This document shows, piece by piece, positions 1 through 9,334 of a DNA stretch of 64,000 bases (positions within the stretch are counted from its first letter, which is position 1; every line of letters begins with the position of its first letter). The notes under the pieces were generated by a model, which worked only from the letters and a program-made list of their open reading frames with translations, did not search any database and had not been told where the DNA came from. The stretch is from Bacteroidetes bacterium GWF2_41_31. Lineage in GTDB: Bacteria; Bacteroidota; Bacteroidia; Bacteroidales; F082. The stretch is from the NCBI GenBank assembly GCA_001769215.1, contig MEOL01000008.1, forward strand, positions 62,001 through 126,000. The letters run 5' to 3'. A program made the position numbers and the translations under genes.

Positions 1-467
1 TTATCACCGCCAAAACCCTGCGTGAAGATGTGGTAGCCGGCTATAAAACCGGTGCCGACGATTACATTACCAAACCCTTCGATTCGGAGATCCTGCTATA
101 CAAAATCAAAGCCGTGCTCAGCAGGCATCAAAACAAGCCCGAAACAGGCTCCCTAACAGGAATCCTGCACCCGGGCCATTTTTTATTTGATTACCGGTCA
201 AGGAAACTCACCAATCAACAGAACAACCACAGCACCTCGCTTACTCCCAAGGAAAGCGAACTGCTTTATTTGTTGATCATGCAACAGGGAGAAATGCTAT
301 CGAAGGTGGTGGCACTAAACAAAATCTGGGGCGATGCCAATTATTTCACCACCCGCAGCATGGATGTGTACATCACCAAGCTCCGAAAACACTTATCTTC
401 AGATACTTCCCTCCAGATTATTACCATTCATGGAGATGGCTACCGGTTGGTAACCGAAGGCAAATGA
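1..467 (+). CDS. Response regulator, OmpR/PhoB family (5' end outside window)
   Basis: The reading frame is already open at the window edge and ends with TGA at 465-467. The visible start is the end of a receiver domain: the T-A-K segment and the conserved Lys-Pro of YITKPF, which in this family contacts the phosphorylated Asp. After a linker comes a winged-helix Trans_Reg_C domain, ending in the typical recognition region TTRSMDVYITKLRKHL and the wing GDGYRLV. It is therefore a DNA-binding two-component regulator. The phosphoacceptor Asp and any partner kinase lie upstream of the window. The target genes cannot be told from here. Confidence 0.93.
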   Translation, partial: ITAKTLREDVVAGYKTGADDYITKPFDSEILLYKIKAVLSRHQNKPETGSLTGILHPGHFLFDYRSRKLTNQQNNHSTSLTPKESELLYLLIMQQGEMLSKVVALNKIWGDANYFTTRSMDVYITKLRKHLSSDTSLQIITIHGDGYRLVTEGK

Positions 468-669
468 TGGTTCAGAAAAATCCCCTTCAGATATCCGAAC
501 TACCTGTTTAACAAACACATGGATAAGGCAACAACCATTTCTTCGTGAATCTCTGTGGTTTCTTTGTGTCACTTTGTGAAACAGCACGATTACTGTTGTG
601 CGTTTGGCGATATCGTAACGTGCAACGGTACACCGCGCGTCAGAGTGGGGGTATCTGAATTAAATCCTG

Positions 670-1263
670 TTAATTCTCGTCTGCCCACTCAATTTTTTCC
701 AACTCCCAATAGCTCCCATCAGAAAAGTCGATTTTTACGATACCAAATTCGGTAGAGTAATACAGTTTATTAGCCGATGTTGCTTCATTGATAAATACAT
801 CCATTATCCAACGATTCAATACATAAAGACTGTCGACATAAGGAGTAGACTCTTTTGATAGGGGTAGATCAAAGGAAAATCCCGCTCCACTTGCTCCATT
901 ATATAACTCTATAATATAGTTTCTGCTGCTGGTTAATTGCCCACCCATTTCTAAATAAAAGGTAACATATTCAATGCTATTTTCTAAATCAATAGATGCC
1001 TTATCAGTTTCAACTAAATAGTAGTCTTTTGTATTTATACCAAGAAGCATTTCATGTACTTGATTGCTCCGGCCTTTTACATACCATGATAAGGTATCCC
1101 CTGTATTGGAAATTAATTTGAAAGAATCGCCTTTTTGATATGGATTTTGTGCTTTCATCTCGTCTGTCAACAAAAACTCACCTGCCAGGTGGTTTTTTTC
1201 ACAACTAAAACAAAGAGCTAAGATGCCGAGCAAAAGGATAAAGACAATTTTTAGATTTCTCAT
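670..1263 (-). CDS. Putative lipoprotein of unknown function, possible orphan RHS-immunity protein
   Basis: A 197-residue protein that begins with a Lys/Arg-containing n-region, a hydrophobic stretch and a lipobox ending LCFSC (Cys about residue 20), so it should be a lipid-anchored export product. The mature part has many Tyr/Ser/Asp residues and no motif I recognise. The gene is visibly more AT-rich than its neighbours. It starts 6 bp after the stop of a decayed T9SS-tail fragment and about 280 bp after an RHS-core fragment on the same strand. In Bacteroidota, small lipoproteins directly downstream of polymorphic RHS toxins are often immunity proteins; that role here is an inference from position only. 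Confidence 0.7.
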   Translation of the reverse strand: MRNLKIVFILLLGILALCFSCEKNHLAGEFLLTDEMKAQNPYQKGDSFKLISNTGDTLSWYVKGRSNQVHEMLLGINTKDYYLVETDKASIDLENSIEYVTFYLEMGGQLTSSRNYIIELYNGASGAGFSFDLPLSKESTPYVDSLYVLNRWIMDVFINEATSANKLYYSTEFGIVKIDFSDGSYWELEKIEWADEN

Positions 1264-1268
1264 AAACT

Positions 1269-1532
1269 TTATAGTTTGACTATTTTAATCGTGGTAACAC
1301 CTGCGGAAGAAACCACCTTTAAATAATAAACTCCTTTTGGGTGATTTGTAAGATCAAAGGTAAGGGAATTTTGATAACCCTCTTCAATCGATAAAACAAT
1401 TAACCCCCTCTCTGGTCCTCGTTTGAGCGTAGCGGTAACGAGCCTGCCTGCCAGGCAGTGGTCATAAAACAAGGATAAGAAAAGATAATGATAGAAAAGC
1501 CTAGTTACACTTGTCTGGCTGTGGGGGATCAT
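1269..1532 (-). pseudogene. Remnant with T9SS type A C-terminal sorting sequence
   Basis: The last ~40 residues (LTFDLTNHPKGVYYLKVV, then IKIVKL at the end) are a clear type IX secretion C-terminal sorting domain: DLTxxPKGVYYLK followed by a short beta strand at the very end. The upstream ~45 residues do not look like protein and include a small DNA palindrome, so the frame has probably been fused to non-coding sequence. A whole protein would need a signal peptide and a large cargo domain; neither is present. I read it as the broken 3' end of a secreted surface protein, possibly the same gene as the RHS fragment just upstream. Confidence 0.6.
1444..1458. repeat. 15-bp GC-rich palindrome
   Basis: CTGCCTG and CAGGCAG arms flank a single C. 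A shorter relative (CTGCC-T-GGCAG) is found at 16223-16233 upstream of tryptophanase. Both lie outside intact genes, here within the decayed T9SS fragment. They may be parts of a dispersed palindromic repeat. Confidence 0.4.
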
Positions 1533-1539
1533 GTACCCG

Positions 1540-1644
1540 TTACTTAAAGTTTACTAAGTTCCCTATTCCATGCACCTCAGTATCCATCTCCTGTCCCTGG
1601 AACCCGAACCGATAACTTTCCAGACTATATTTTCTCCCAGACAT
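1540..1644 (-). pseudogene. RHS repeat-associated core domain remnant
   Basis: A 34-codon open stretch encodes MSGRKYSLESYRFGFQ followed by GQEMDTEVHGIGNLVNFK and a stop. This is the signature of the RHS-associated core: YRFGFQGQE-x-D-x-E-x-x-G-x-GN-x-x-x-FK, normally followed by YRMYDPRLGRF and a C-terminal toxin. An in-frame stop precedes it by 7 codons and another cuts it after NFK, so only the central motif survives. It is too short for routine gene calling and is easily overlooked. Together with the T9SS tail downstream it marks a decayed RHS/YD-repeat gene. Confidence 0.72.
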
Positions 1645-1671
1645 TTGAGGGGCTATGTGGGTTAACTAACA

Positions 1672-2301
1672 TTAACCCATTGATTTCTCCATCAATCCCT
1701 CAGCAGTGGCAACAAACCCCAGTTTTTTCAGGTATTTTACATGTTTGGGTGAGTTGGCTTCGGCCACAATTTTGTGAATACCAACCCCGGTTAACGACTG
1801 CATCAGGTCGTCATAAACAAATTTCCCGTTTTTGTAATCGCGGTATTGGGGCACCACATAATCAAGCCCTACTCGCAGTTCTCCGTTTTCGCGCCTGTGT
1901 GCCAGCACCAACCCGGCTACGGCCATATTTCGCAATACAAAAAAGCTCACGGTGTTCATCTCAGGTTTATAAACAAAACCAGGAAAAAAGCGTTCGATTT
2001 CCCCGCGGTGAAACTCCAGGAAACGGAGCAGGTATTTATTGTCACCGCGCACTTCCAGAGTTTCAAAATAGTGCTTGGCTCCATAAATGGTTGCCAGATA
2101 GTAAATGTCGACCCCCGTGATAAAACCATTCAGAATGCCAACTGGCAGGGCCCCGATCAAGAACCCATAAGTGGAGAAAGTGATGGCGCCGATCAGGTTA
2201 ATCCACCTGAATTTCAGGATGGAGTTCATGGTCATCGACAGCGCGATGATAACGGATGCCACGAAGCCAATATATTCAAGTAAGGGGGATTCCATGGTCA
2301 T
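1672..2301 (-). CDS. YgjV-like membrane protein with GNAT-like C-terminal domain
   Basis: A 209-residue protein. Residues ~7-75 hold three hydrophobic helices (YIGFVASVIIALSM, INLIGAITFSTYGFLIG, LPVGILNGFITGVDIYYL) resembling the YgjV family of inner-membrane proteins. The soluble C-terminal ~120 residues look like an acetyltransferase (GNAT) fold, with FVLRNMAVAGLVLAHR, DYVVPQYRDYKNGKF and a final HVKYLKKLGFVAT that matches the usual YxxxGF ending of GNAT domains. The Q/RxxGxG/A acetyl-CoA loop is not obvious, so catalysis is unproven. It stands alone, with 56 bp to the glutaminyl cyclase gene upstream on the same strand. Confidence 0.7.
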   Translation of the reverse strand: MTMESPLLEYIGFVASVIIALSMTMNSILKFRWINLIGAITFSTYGFLIGALPVGILNGFITGVDIYYLATIYGAKHYFETLEVRGDNKYLLRFLEFHRGEIERFFPGFVYKPEMNTVSFFVLRNMAVAGLVLAHRRENGELRVGLDYVVPQYRDYKNGKFVYDDLMQSLTGVGIHKIVAEANSPKHVKYLKKLGFVATAEGLMEKSMG

Positions 2302-2357
2302 GATTCAAATGATTTGGTTTGACAAAATGGATGGAGCGGGTATTGTGCTTTTTGTAA

Positions 2358-3353
2358 TCACTCGTTGTAAACCACGGCTCCCACCACTTCACCAACGATT
2401 CTGAGGCTGGTTTTATCAATTTGGTCCAGGTTATCCCCGGTGGTGTGCCAGTAATCGAAGAAAGTGCCATTCTTGCTGGCCGTGTCCAGGTGAATGATGT
2501 CGATGGTAGGAATTTTGGCATACCGGTTTACAGGCAGATGATCATCGGTAACCCCGCCTCCTTTTTGATAAACAAACTGGCCGCTATATCCCAGTTGTGC
2601 GGCTACATTCCATACTTTATCCACTACAAATCCTGCATATTGCATCGAGAAATACTCTTTGCTGAAAAAGGCATCTTTGGCCCCCACCATATCGAGGAGA
2701 ATACCAAAGGCAGCCTGGTATCCATATTGATGCTGGTTTTTCGACCAATATTGCGATCCAAGACCCCAGTTTTCTTCTTCCTGGACTTCCAGTTGTGTCG
2801 GCGGACCCCAGTCTTCCAAATCGAACAACAGGATATCAACGCCCACCTCCGGGTTTTTTAGTTGAAACTGACGGGCAAGCTCCAGCAAAACACCCACTCC
2901 GCTTGCTCCGTCATTTGCCCCATCGATGGGTGTGTTATGAAGTGCTTCATCAGGGTCGTGATCCGCAAAAGGGCGTGAATCCCAGTGCGACATCAACAGT
3001 ATCCGTTTTTGAAAACCAGGATTAAAAGAGCCAATAATATTGACCCCGTTCCGGGTAACCCGGTCATAGGTGCGTGCTTTGAAAGCCTGTTCTGTCACCC
3101 GGGCTCCATATTGGTTTAATTTATTGGTCAGCCAGCGGGCGCAATTTGCATGTGCCGGGGTACCCGGGACTCGTGGGCCAAAAGCCACCTGGGTGGCAAC
3201 AAATAGAAATGCGGAATCGGCATTAAACGGGATGGGCTGTAGTTTCTTTTCAGTAGTTTTTGTTTGGCCCTTTCGTGCAGACCCTGTATTGTTTTCACAG
3301 GAGGACATCAGGATGACCAGTAGAAGGGGGATGGTAGCTAACTTAAGGTGCAT
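2358..3353 (-). CDS. M28-family lipoprotein, probable glutaminyl-peptide cyclotransferase
   Basis: I place the start at the ATG at 3351-3353 (331 residues), which gives a lipoprotein signal LLVILMSSC with Cys19; an in-frame extension further upstream would lie inside the nitroreductase gene. The M28 zinc site is visible: Asp148 in ANDGASGVG, Glu180-Asp181 in LLFDLEDWG and His303 in YWHTTGDN, plus Asp270-Asp271-His272 (VTDDHLP). The one-zinc EDWG/DDHLP pattern resembles bacterial type II glutaminyl cyclases of Bacteroidota, which convert N-terminal Gln to pyroglutamate on exported proteins, an activity linked to signal peptidase I products in this phylum. An aminopeptidase role is the alternative. 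The ATG lies 4 bp after the upstream stop, so it is co-transcribed with the nitroreductase. Confidence 0.85.
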   Translation of the reverse strand: MHLKLATIPLLLVILMSSCENNTGSARKGQTKTTEKKLQPIPFNADSAFLFVATQVAFGPRVPGTPAHANCARWLTNKLNQYGARVTEQAFKARTYDRVTRNGVNIIGSFNPGFQKRILLMSHWDSRPFADHDPDEALHNTPIDGANDGASGVGVLLELARQFQLKNPEVGVDILLFDLEDWGPPTQLEVQEEENWGLGSQYWSKNQHQYGYQAAFGILLDMVGAKDAFFSKEYFSMQYAGFVVDKVWNVAAQLGYSGQFVYQKGGGVTDDHLPVNRYAKIPTIDIIHLDTASKNGTFFDYWHTTGDNLDQIDKTSLRIVGEVVGAVVYNE

Positions 3354-3357
3354 TTTT

Positions 3358-3954
3358 TTAAAATAAGGTAGTTGTTTTGGCAAATGTTTCGGTAAAAATG
3401 AGTTCATTAAAGGCTTTGCGTATCCTGGGTTTTGCTTCGGTTTCGGCCATGTCAGCAGGAAGATCATCGGGGTTGCCGTAATATCCTACGGCCATCACCG
3501 AAATGGCCTGAAAGTCTTCCGGAATAGTAAATAACTCCCGTGCTTTTTCGGGATCGAACCCGCTCATCTGGTGTGAGTATAGCCCTTGATTAACCGCTTC
3601 GAGAGCCAGGTTGGCCACGGATTGTCCCAAATCGTATTTAAAGGTCCCATTTTTGGTGCCGTTGTGCGAGAAAGTCCGTTTGGCCACATTGATGATTAAA
3701 ACCGGTGCCTGGCCTGCCCATCGCTGGTTCCATTCCACTAAAGTTTCGAGTATTTTATTATAAGAAGGGTCGTTTTTTATCCCGATAATAAATCGCCAGG
3801 GTTGTTCATTAAAGGCGGAAGCCGCCCAACGGGCTGCTTCAAAAAGGCTTTGCAGCTTTTCCTTTTCAACGGGTTTGGGCGAGAAAGCGCGCGGACTCCA
3901 GCGTTCACGAGCATGGGTATGGATGTTGAATTGGGTAGGCGCGGTTTTTTTCAT
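3358..3954 (-). CDS. Nitroreductase-family FMN oxidoreductase
   Basis: A ~198-residue protein with the nitroreductase pattern: RERWSPRAFSPKPV (phosphate-binding Arg and Ser near the N-terminus), AARWAASAFNEQPWRFII (FMN contact) and a late VMAVGYYGNPDDLP. Family members are homodimers reducing nitro compounds, quinones or flavins with NAD(P)H; the substrate is unknown. Two starts are possible, 3966 and 3954. I prefer 3954 because a -7 promoter element (TAATTTTG on the minus strand) occupies 3971-3964 and would overlap the longer version. It leads a two-gene operon with the glutaminyl cyclase. Confidence 0.9.
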   Translation of the reverse strand: MKKTAPTQFNIHTHARERWSPRAFSPKPVEKEKLQSLFEAARWAASAFNEQPWRFIIGIKNDPSYNKILETLVEWNQRWAGQAPVLIINVAKRTFSHNGTKNGTFKYDLGQSVANLALEAVNQGLYSHQMSGFDPEKARELFTIPEDFQAISVMAVGYYGNPDDLPADMAETEAKPRIRKAFNELIFTETFAKTTTLF

Positions 3955-3963
3955 GTTTTTTTG

Positions 3964-3971
3964 CAAAATTA
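3964..3971 (-). promoter_or_regulatory. -7 promoter element of the nitroreductase operon
   Basis: The minus strand reads TAATTTTG followed by CA, matching the Bacteroidota -7 consensus TAnnTTTG. The leader to the ATG at 3954 would be only a few bases long. Confidence 0.45.
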
Positions 3972-4044
3972 ACCTTTTTGCAACAAATACGGGTTGAAGT
4001 TAACACTCGTTAATAATTGGTATGAGGCCTATTTTGGATTAAAG

Positions 4045-7000
4045 TTATTCTAATAGCTTACTTAGCACGATAATGGCTTCATCTATATGCTCGTTATTTA
4101 CGGCAGCATTGATGGTATCCAGTTGTGCCCTGCTCATTCCTTTGGAAGCAAGTTCATCAAGCAGGTCAAGGGCTTTTGGGTTCTTTTCTCTCAAATATCC
4201 CATCAATAAAACGATGGTTTCTTTCGATATTTTTTCTGCTCTTTCAGAGCTGTCCGAAGTTTTCTGAAAATGGTCTTCTAAAGATTTTGAAATGTCCATC
4301 AGTTTGTTCTCAAGCAAATTCATCTCTTTTTCAAAGAGGTTTAAATCTTTGGTCAAAACTGCCTCCTCAACCAACTGCGATTGCTTGTATACATGATCGG
4401 CGGCGATATTTCCACTTTCTCCTTTCAATGTATGAATCATGAGATGCGCCTGCTCAAAATTACCCTGACCTATGAGTTGTCGCAGATGGGAGCAAGTTTG
4501 ATTATTGGAAGAAACAAATTTTTTCAGCATCTTTAAATAAAGGCCTTCATTGTTTCCAAACCTTCGAATACCGGAACGCGCATCCAGGTCCCCGATGGGG
4601 ATACCGGGGAAATAGCTGTCCGATATGTCAGTGGAGGAGTTGGTTTTTAATTCATGATCCTTCCCGGGCGAAATCCATTTTAACAATTGCTTAAAAAGCA
4701 AATCCGGATCGATGGGTTTGGTAATAATATCGTTAATTCCGGACTCACCACATTTTTTCCTGGTGGAACTCGTGGCGTCAGCCGTGATGGCGATGATCGG
4801 CACCTGTTGATCGTGTTTACGGATTTGAATGGACGCCTTGTATCCATCCATCACAGGCATATGCAAGTCCATTAAAATCAGGTCGAAATGCATTTTTAAC
4901 GCTTTTTGTATGGCTATGGCACCATTGTCTGCCAAGTGGACATTAACCCCGACGTTTTCAAGTAATTCAAATACTACCTGTTGGTTGATTTCATTGTCTT
5001 CAGCCAAAAGAACCCGACTTCTTGCCAGTTTCTTTATGGCATTTTCAAGAATGGAGGATTTTTCATGTTGGGATTCGGTGCATGCTTTTGACAACCCGAT
5101 TACGGCACCTATTTTTTCGATTACTACCGAAGGGATAAAAGGCTTGCTTAGGTATCCATCGATGTTGGAAATGGTTTGCTCAAAGTTTTTCTTGCTTTTT
5201 TCGGTACCGGCAACCAGGATCGATTTCATTGGCGAATAATGGGGATTTTCTTGGATGGCGATAATCGTGTCGAGTCCGCTCATACCGATCAAATGCATGT
5301 CAATCAGCAACAAGTCCACTGGTTTTTTCTTGATGATGTTAAGTACTTCCTCCCCTGAAGTAGCTGTGTTCACTTTTAGTGAGAATGAGTTAAGTATGTC
5401 AACGAGTGATTTAAGCGCGGAATGGTTGTCATCGCACACCAGAATGTCGAGTTGTTTTAATGCTTCTGGAACTGATTGGCACGGGAATGTGTTTCCGGGT
5501 TGAACGCCGACCTTGCAGGTAAAATAAAAGGTACTGCCTACACCAGGTTCGCTTTCAAGCCAGATGCGGCCATCCATCATTTCAATAAGCAACTTGCTGA
5601 TGCTGAGCCCAAGCCCGGTTCCGCCAAATTTTCTGGTAATCGAGTTGTCGGCTTGTATAAATTCATCAAATAGGAGGGGAATGTGCTCTTCACTGATTCC
5701 AATTCCGGTATCTTTAACGGAGACCTGTAAAAAACATTCGGTTTCGCTTATTTTTTTATCCAAATCAACCTGAATTACCACTTCACCTGAAGAGGTGAAT
5801 TTAATGGCATTGTTGCATAGATTCGTCAGCACCTGCCCTATCCGCAATGGGTCGCCAATTAACTTACGGGGAACATCGCGGGCAATGTTGATTACGAACT
5901 CCAGGTCTTTTTCATTTGCATTTTGTGCGTTTAGGGTCATGATGGAGCTGAGCACAATTTCCAGGTCGAAGCCAGCCTTTTCGAGTTGCATTTTACCGGC
6001 TTCAATTTTGGAGAAATCCAAAATGTCGTTGATTAAACCAAGCAGGGTTGCTGCCGAACGGTCAATTTTTTGCAAATAATCTTCCTGCTTCTCTGTCAGG
6101 GGAGTATTAAGTGCCAAATGGGTAAGGCCAACAACTGCGTTGAGTGGCGTGCGAATTTCGTGAGAAATGGTGGCTAAAAACTGACTTTTGGCATTGGTAG
6201 CTTGTTCAGCCAGTTGTACTGCATTTTTCAGTTCATTGGTCCGGTGGCGGACCATACCTTCGAGGACAGTTTTTTGTTTTTGAATGATGCTGACCCTCCA
6301 CTTGATAATGAGCCAAATTCCAAGGATAAAAACCAAAATATAGAAAACAACGGACCACCAGGATAAATACCACGGCCATCTGATGACAAACGGGTACTTA
6401 ACGGTTTCGCTCCAAACTCCCGCTTTTCCGGTAGCACGCAGTAAAAATGTATAGCGGCCCGGGGTAATGTTGCGGTAGTCGGCAACATTTTCTTTGCCCA
6501 ACAAGCTCCATTCATCGTCAAATCCAATAAGTTTATACTGGTATTGCACCTGATGCGGTGCACCCCAGTCGGCGGCACAAAACTGAAAGGTAAGGTGGTT
6601 TATGTAATAAGGAAGGCTTAAATCTGTGGGCAGGTTTGAAAAAGGCAGCACCTCACCAAAGCGGATCTCTGATTGGGAATATTCGGATGTGTTTGATTTT
6701 AACTCATCGAAAACATATGATTTATCGTTCAACAGAATGGCATTCAGTTGAACATTTGGAGCGTTTTTGCTGAATTTATAAGTCTTTAAATCAAGCATCG
6801 AAAGCGCCTTGTCGGTTCCCCACCACATTCGGTTGTTTTGATCATGAAACACGGCATTGGTATAAAAATCAACCCCGATAAGCCCATCCATTTTGGTGTA
6901 ATTTTGTATGACAAATGTGTCATTTATAAAATGTTCATTATCTGAACTTAAACTATCGGGAACCACGATCTGGGTAAGTCCTCTGATGGTTCCTGCCCAG

Positions 7001-9222
7001 ATGGAATTGTTGTTGTCACATGAAAGTGAAAAAACATAATTGTTACCCAAACCTTCTTCTGCGGTAAAGTTTCTAAACGATTGTCCGTTAAAGGCACTTA
7101 CCCCGCCACCATCTGTTCCAAACCACATGATGCCCTGATGATCCTGGATGATAGTCCATACCGTGTTGTTGGCAAGGCCCTGTTCAGTGGTAAAGTTTAC
7201 AAGCGTGTCCTGAAATAACCGCGAAACCCCGCCATCCATGGTGCCAAACCAGAGTGCACCCATTCGATCCTCGCAAATACTCAGTACTTTACTACTGCCA
7301 AGACCATTTTTCTGATTGAGTGTATAGAACTTCTTTCCATCGAATTTGGTGGCTCCTCCTTCACTTCCAAACCAAATATCACCCTTTTTATCTTGAATTA
7401 CAGCCCTGACAATGTCATTCGGAAGCCCTTGTTCCGTTGAATAATTTGTAAATGTGATCAGGCCGCTTTTAAAATTTTCCCCATCCAATTTACTCACCCC
7501 ACCTCCAAAAGTCGCAAACCAAAAATCACGATTCGAATCTTCTATCATTGAGGTTACAATGTCGTGCGCCAGCCCCTGCTTGCTGTAGATATGCAAAAAA
7601 GTGCTGTTTTCGATTGGAGGATTGGAGTCGTTTAAAATGAGCAAGCCATCTCCGAAAACACTAAACCAAAACCTGGTTTCTTTATCCTGAAAAATCGATA
7701 ACACCAGGTTGTCGCTTAGTCCCTGTTCCTTGGTAAAGTGGACAAAACTGTTGAAATTAAAATGAGAAACACCACCGCCATCGGTTCCAATCCAAAGGTT
7801 CCCCTGGTCATCTTCAAATAAAGTACGCACGTAATCATCGTTTAAACCCTGTCCGGAATTGTAACTTGAAAACGTAGTTCCATTAAACCGGGTGACACCG
7901 TTTCCAAAAGTTCCAAACCACAAGTTGTCATCATCATGGTCTTCAATAATCGACAAAATAGCGTTGCCTCCTAATCCTTGATTGGTGCTGTAATTGGTGA
8001 AAGTGACGCCATCAAATTTTGAAACGCCACCTCCATTGGTTCCAAACCAGATATTGCCGAGGTGGTCCTGAGCGATGGTCAGGATGTAATCTGAAGCAAG
8101 GCCGTCCGCTGAAGTAAACGTCACAAAACTGGTTCCATCAAATCTGGTAGCACCTTTGTTGGTTCCAAACCAAATATTGTTGTTGTTGTCTTCAAATACA
8201 GATACAACATTGTTGCCGGCAAGGCCCTGATTGGTTGTGTAAGTATCTAAAGTTGCTCCATCAAAACGTGAAACACCTTTGGTGGTGCCAAACCAAATAT
8301 TCCCTATATGATCTTCCATGATGGCCAGGATGGTATTTGAGGGCATCCCTTGTCTTTTGGTGTACCGTGTAATTTTTTTACCATCGAAATAATCGGCACC
8401 ACCGCCATGTGTACCGATCCAGAAGTGTTCATTTTTGTCTATAAGAAGTGAAAGGATCATGTCCGACGAAAGTCCGCACTGCATGGTGTATTGGTTAAAA
8501 AACGAACCATTGTATGATATGAGCCCTCCGGTGTGGGTTCCAAACCACATGGTACCATTTGTATCTTCCGTAATGGCCCTGATGTATGAATTGGGCAATT
8601 CCTGATCAGCATCTAGAAAGCTCAGGTCGAACAGCGCATTTTCTTTATATCTAAAGGGTAGGGATGCAAAATGCTTTGGCTGTTGGGCAAATATCCTGAT
8701 GGGAGGGAAAATGGAATCTTCGTGCTGAAAATTGACGAGACCGCTTTCAAGTGCTTTTTTATCAAATAGGGCAAGGCTGTCCATACTCATTTCCAACTCC
8801 ACCGGCACCAATGTTACTGTCGGGGGCTCAAAAAGTGTTGTGTTAGCAGCCGATAGTTTCGATTTCGAGACTTGGGTGATTACAGGTGCTTTACTCTTCA
8901 CAGGCTGATCGCCTGCAATCTTTTGTTCAATGGTTTGAGGGAGGAACGAAATTCCCGGCGTAACTTCCGTAAGCACATTGAAACCAATCGTTTCACATTT
9001 TTCACCTGATAAGACATTTGGTTGTTTCAGCCCATTTTCACCAGGAACACCAACGAAAAGCAAATCGTTTATTCCCGGAACCAGTACCGGTTTTTTTTCG
9101 GATAAAAGATTTGACAGCTGCTGAATATTTTCATTTTTCTGTTGGATTTTGGTTTCGCCACAACCTTGAAGAATAAAAAAGGAGCAAATCAGGAAAGTAA
9201 TTAAAGCGTTTAATGTTCTCAT
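4045..9222 (-). CDS. Giant hybrid sensor histidine kinase with twin propellers, two receivers and HPt
   Basis: A 1725-residue protein. In order: an export signal with a possible lipobox (FFILQGC, Cys21); ~180 residues of linker; fourteen Reg_prop-type blades (~205-815; recurring IWFGT motifs), enough for two seven-bladed propellers; a Y_Y_Y domain (~885-948); one transmembrane helix (~953-974); HisKA with His1021 (HEIRTP); an ATPase domain (DTGIG 1171, GGTGLGL 1200); receiver 1 with Asp1308; receiver 2 with Asp1452 and Lys1502; an HPt domain with His1597 (HTLKGESGN); and a short helical tail. Unlike classic Bacteroides HTCS proteins it has no AraC output, so the phosphate must pass to another regulator. 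The periplasmic propellers probably sense a glycan or other exported ligand. No partner gene is adjacent. Confidence 0.95.
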   Translation of the reverse strand: MRTLNALITFLICSFFILQGCGETKIQQKNENIQQLSNLLSEKKPVLVPGINDLLFVGVPGENGLKQPNVLSGEKCETIGFNVLTEVTPGISFLPQTIEQKIAGDQPVKSKAPVITQVSKSKLSAANTTLFEPPTVTLVPVELEMSMDSLALFDKKALESGLVNFQHEDSIFPPIRIFAQQPKHFASLPFRYKENALFDLSFLDADQELPNSYIRAITEDTNGTMWFGTHTGGLISYNGSFFNQYTMQCGLSSDMILSLLIDKNEHFWIGTHGGGADYFDGKKITRYTKRQGMPSNTILAIMEDHIGNIWFGTTKGVSRFDGATLDTYTTNQGLAGNNVVSVFEDNNNNIWFGTNKGATRFDGTSFVTFTSADGLASDYILTIAQDHLGNIWFGTNGGGVSKFDGVTFTNYSTNQGLGGNAILSIIEDHDDDNLWFGTFGNGVTRFNGTTFSSYNSGQGLNDDYVRTLFEDDQGNLWIGTDGGGVSHFNFNSFVHFTKEQGLSDNLVLSIFQDKETRFWFSVFGDGLLILNDSNPPIENSTFLHIYSKQGLAHDIVTSMIEDSNRDFWFATFGGGVSKLDGENFKSGLITFTNYSTEQGLPNDIVRAVIQDKKGDIWFGSEGGATKFDGKKFYTLNQKNGLGSSKVLSICEDRMGALWFGTMDGGVSRLFQDTLVNFTTEQGLANNTVWTIIQDHQGIMWFGTDGGGVSAFNGQSFRNFTAEEGLGNNYVFSLSCDNNNSIWAGTIRGLTQIVVPDSLSSDNEHFINDTFVIQNYTKMDGLIGVDFYTNAVFHDQNNRMWWGTDKALSMLDLKTYKFSKNAPNVQLNAILLNDKSYVFDELKSNTSEYSQSEIRFGEVLPFSNLPTDLSLPYYINHLTFQFCAADWGAPHQVQYQYKLIGFDDEWSLLGKENVADYRNITPGRYTFLLRATGKAGVWSETVKYPFVIRWPWYLSWWSVVFYILVFILGIWLIIKWRVSIIQKQKTVLEGMVRHRTNELKNAVQLAEQATNAKSQFLATISHEIRTPLNAVVGLTHLALNTPLTEKQEDYLQKIDRSAATLLGLINDILDFSKIEAGKMQLEKAGFDLEIVLSSIMTLNAQNANEKDLEFVINIARDVPRKLIGDPLRIGQVLTNLCNNAIKFTSSGEVVIQVDLDKKISETECFLQVSVKDTGIGISEEHIPLLFDEFIQADNSITRKFGGTGLGLSISKLLIEMMDGRIWLESEPGVGSTFYFTCKVGVQPGNTFPCQSVPEALKQLDILVCDDNHSALKSLVDILNSFSLKVNTATSGEEVLNIIKKKPVDLLLIDMHLIGMSGLDTIIAIQENPHYSPMKSILVAGTEKSKKNFEQTISNIDGYLSKPFIPSVVIEKIGAVIGLSKACTESQHEKSSILENAIKKLARSRVLLAEDNEINQQVVFELLENVGVNVHLADNGAIAIQKALKMHFDLILMDLHMPVMDGYKASIQIRKHDQQVPIIAITADATSSTRKKCGESGINDIITKPIDPDLLFKQLLKWISPGKDHELKTNSSTDISDSYFPGIPIGDLDARSGIRRFGNNEGLYLKMLKKFVSSNNQTCSHLRQLIGQGNFEQAHLMIHTLKGESGNIAADHVYKQSQLVEEAVLTKDLNLFEKEMNLLENKLMDISKSLEDHFQKTSDSSERAEKISKETIVLLMGYLREKNPKALDLLDELASKGMSRAQLDTINAAVNNEHIDEAIIVLSKLLE

Positions 9223-9334
9223 CCCCGCAACTTTATGAAGAGAAATAGGTTAAAAGAGTTTGTTAAATGATGAGGTAAATATACATTAATTGTTTAATAA
9301 AGCAGTAATTTCATTTTTGTTAAAAATCATGGGT

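Noticed and set aside
468-669. Possible repeat with the wording TTCGTGAATCTCTGTGGTTTC
   Set aside because: Only one copy is seen in the window and it has no clear symmetry.
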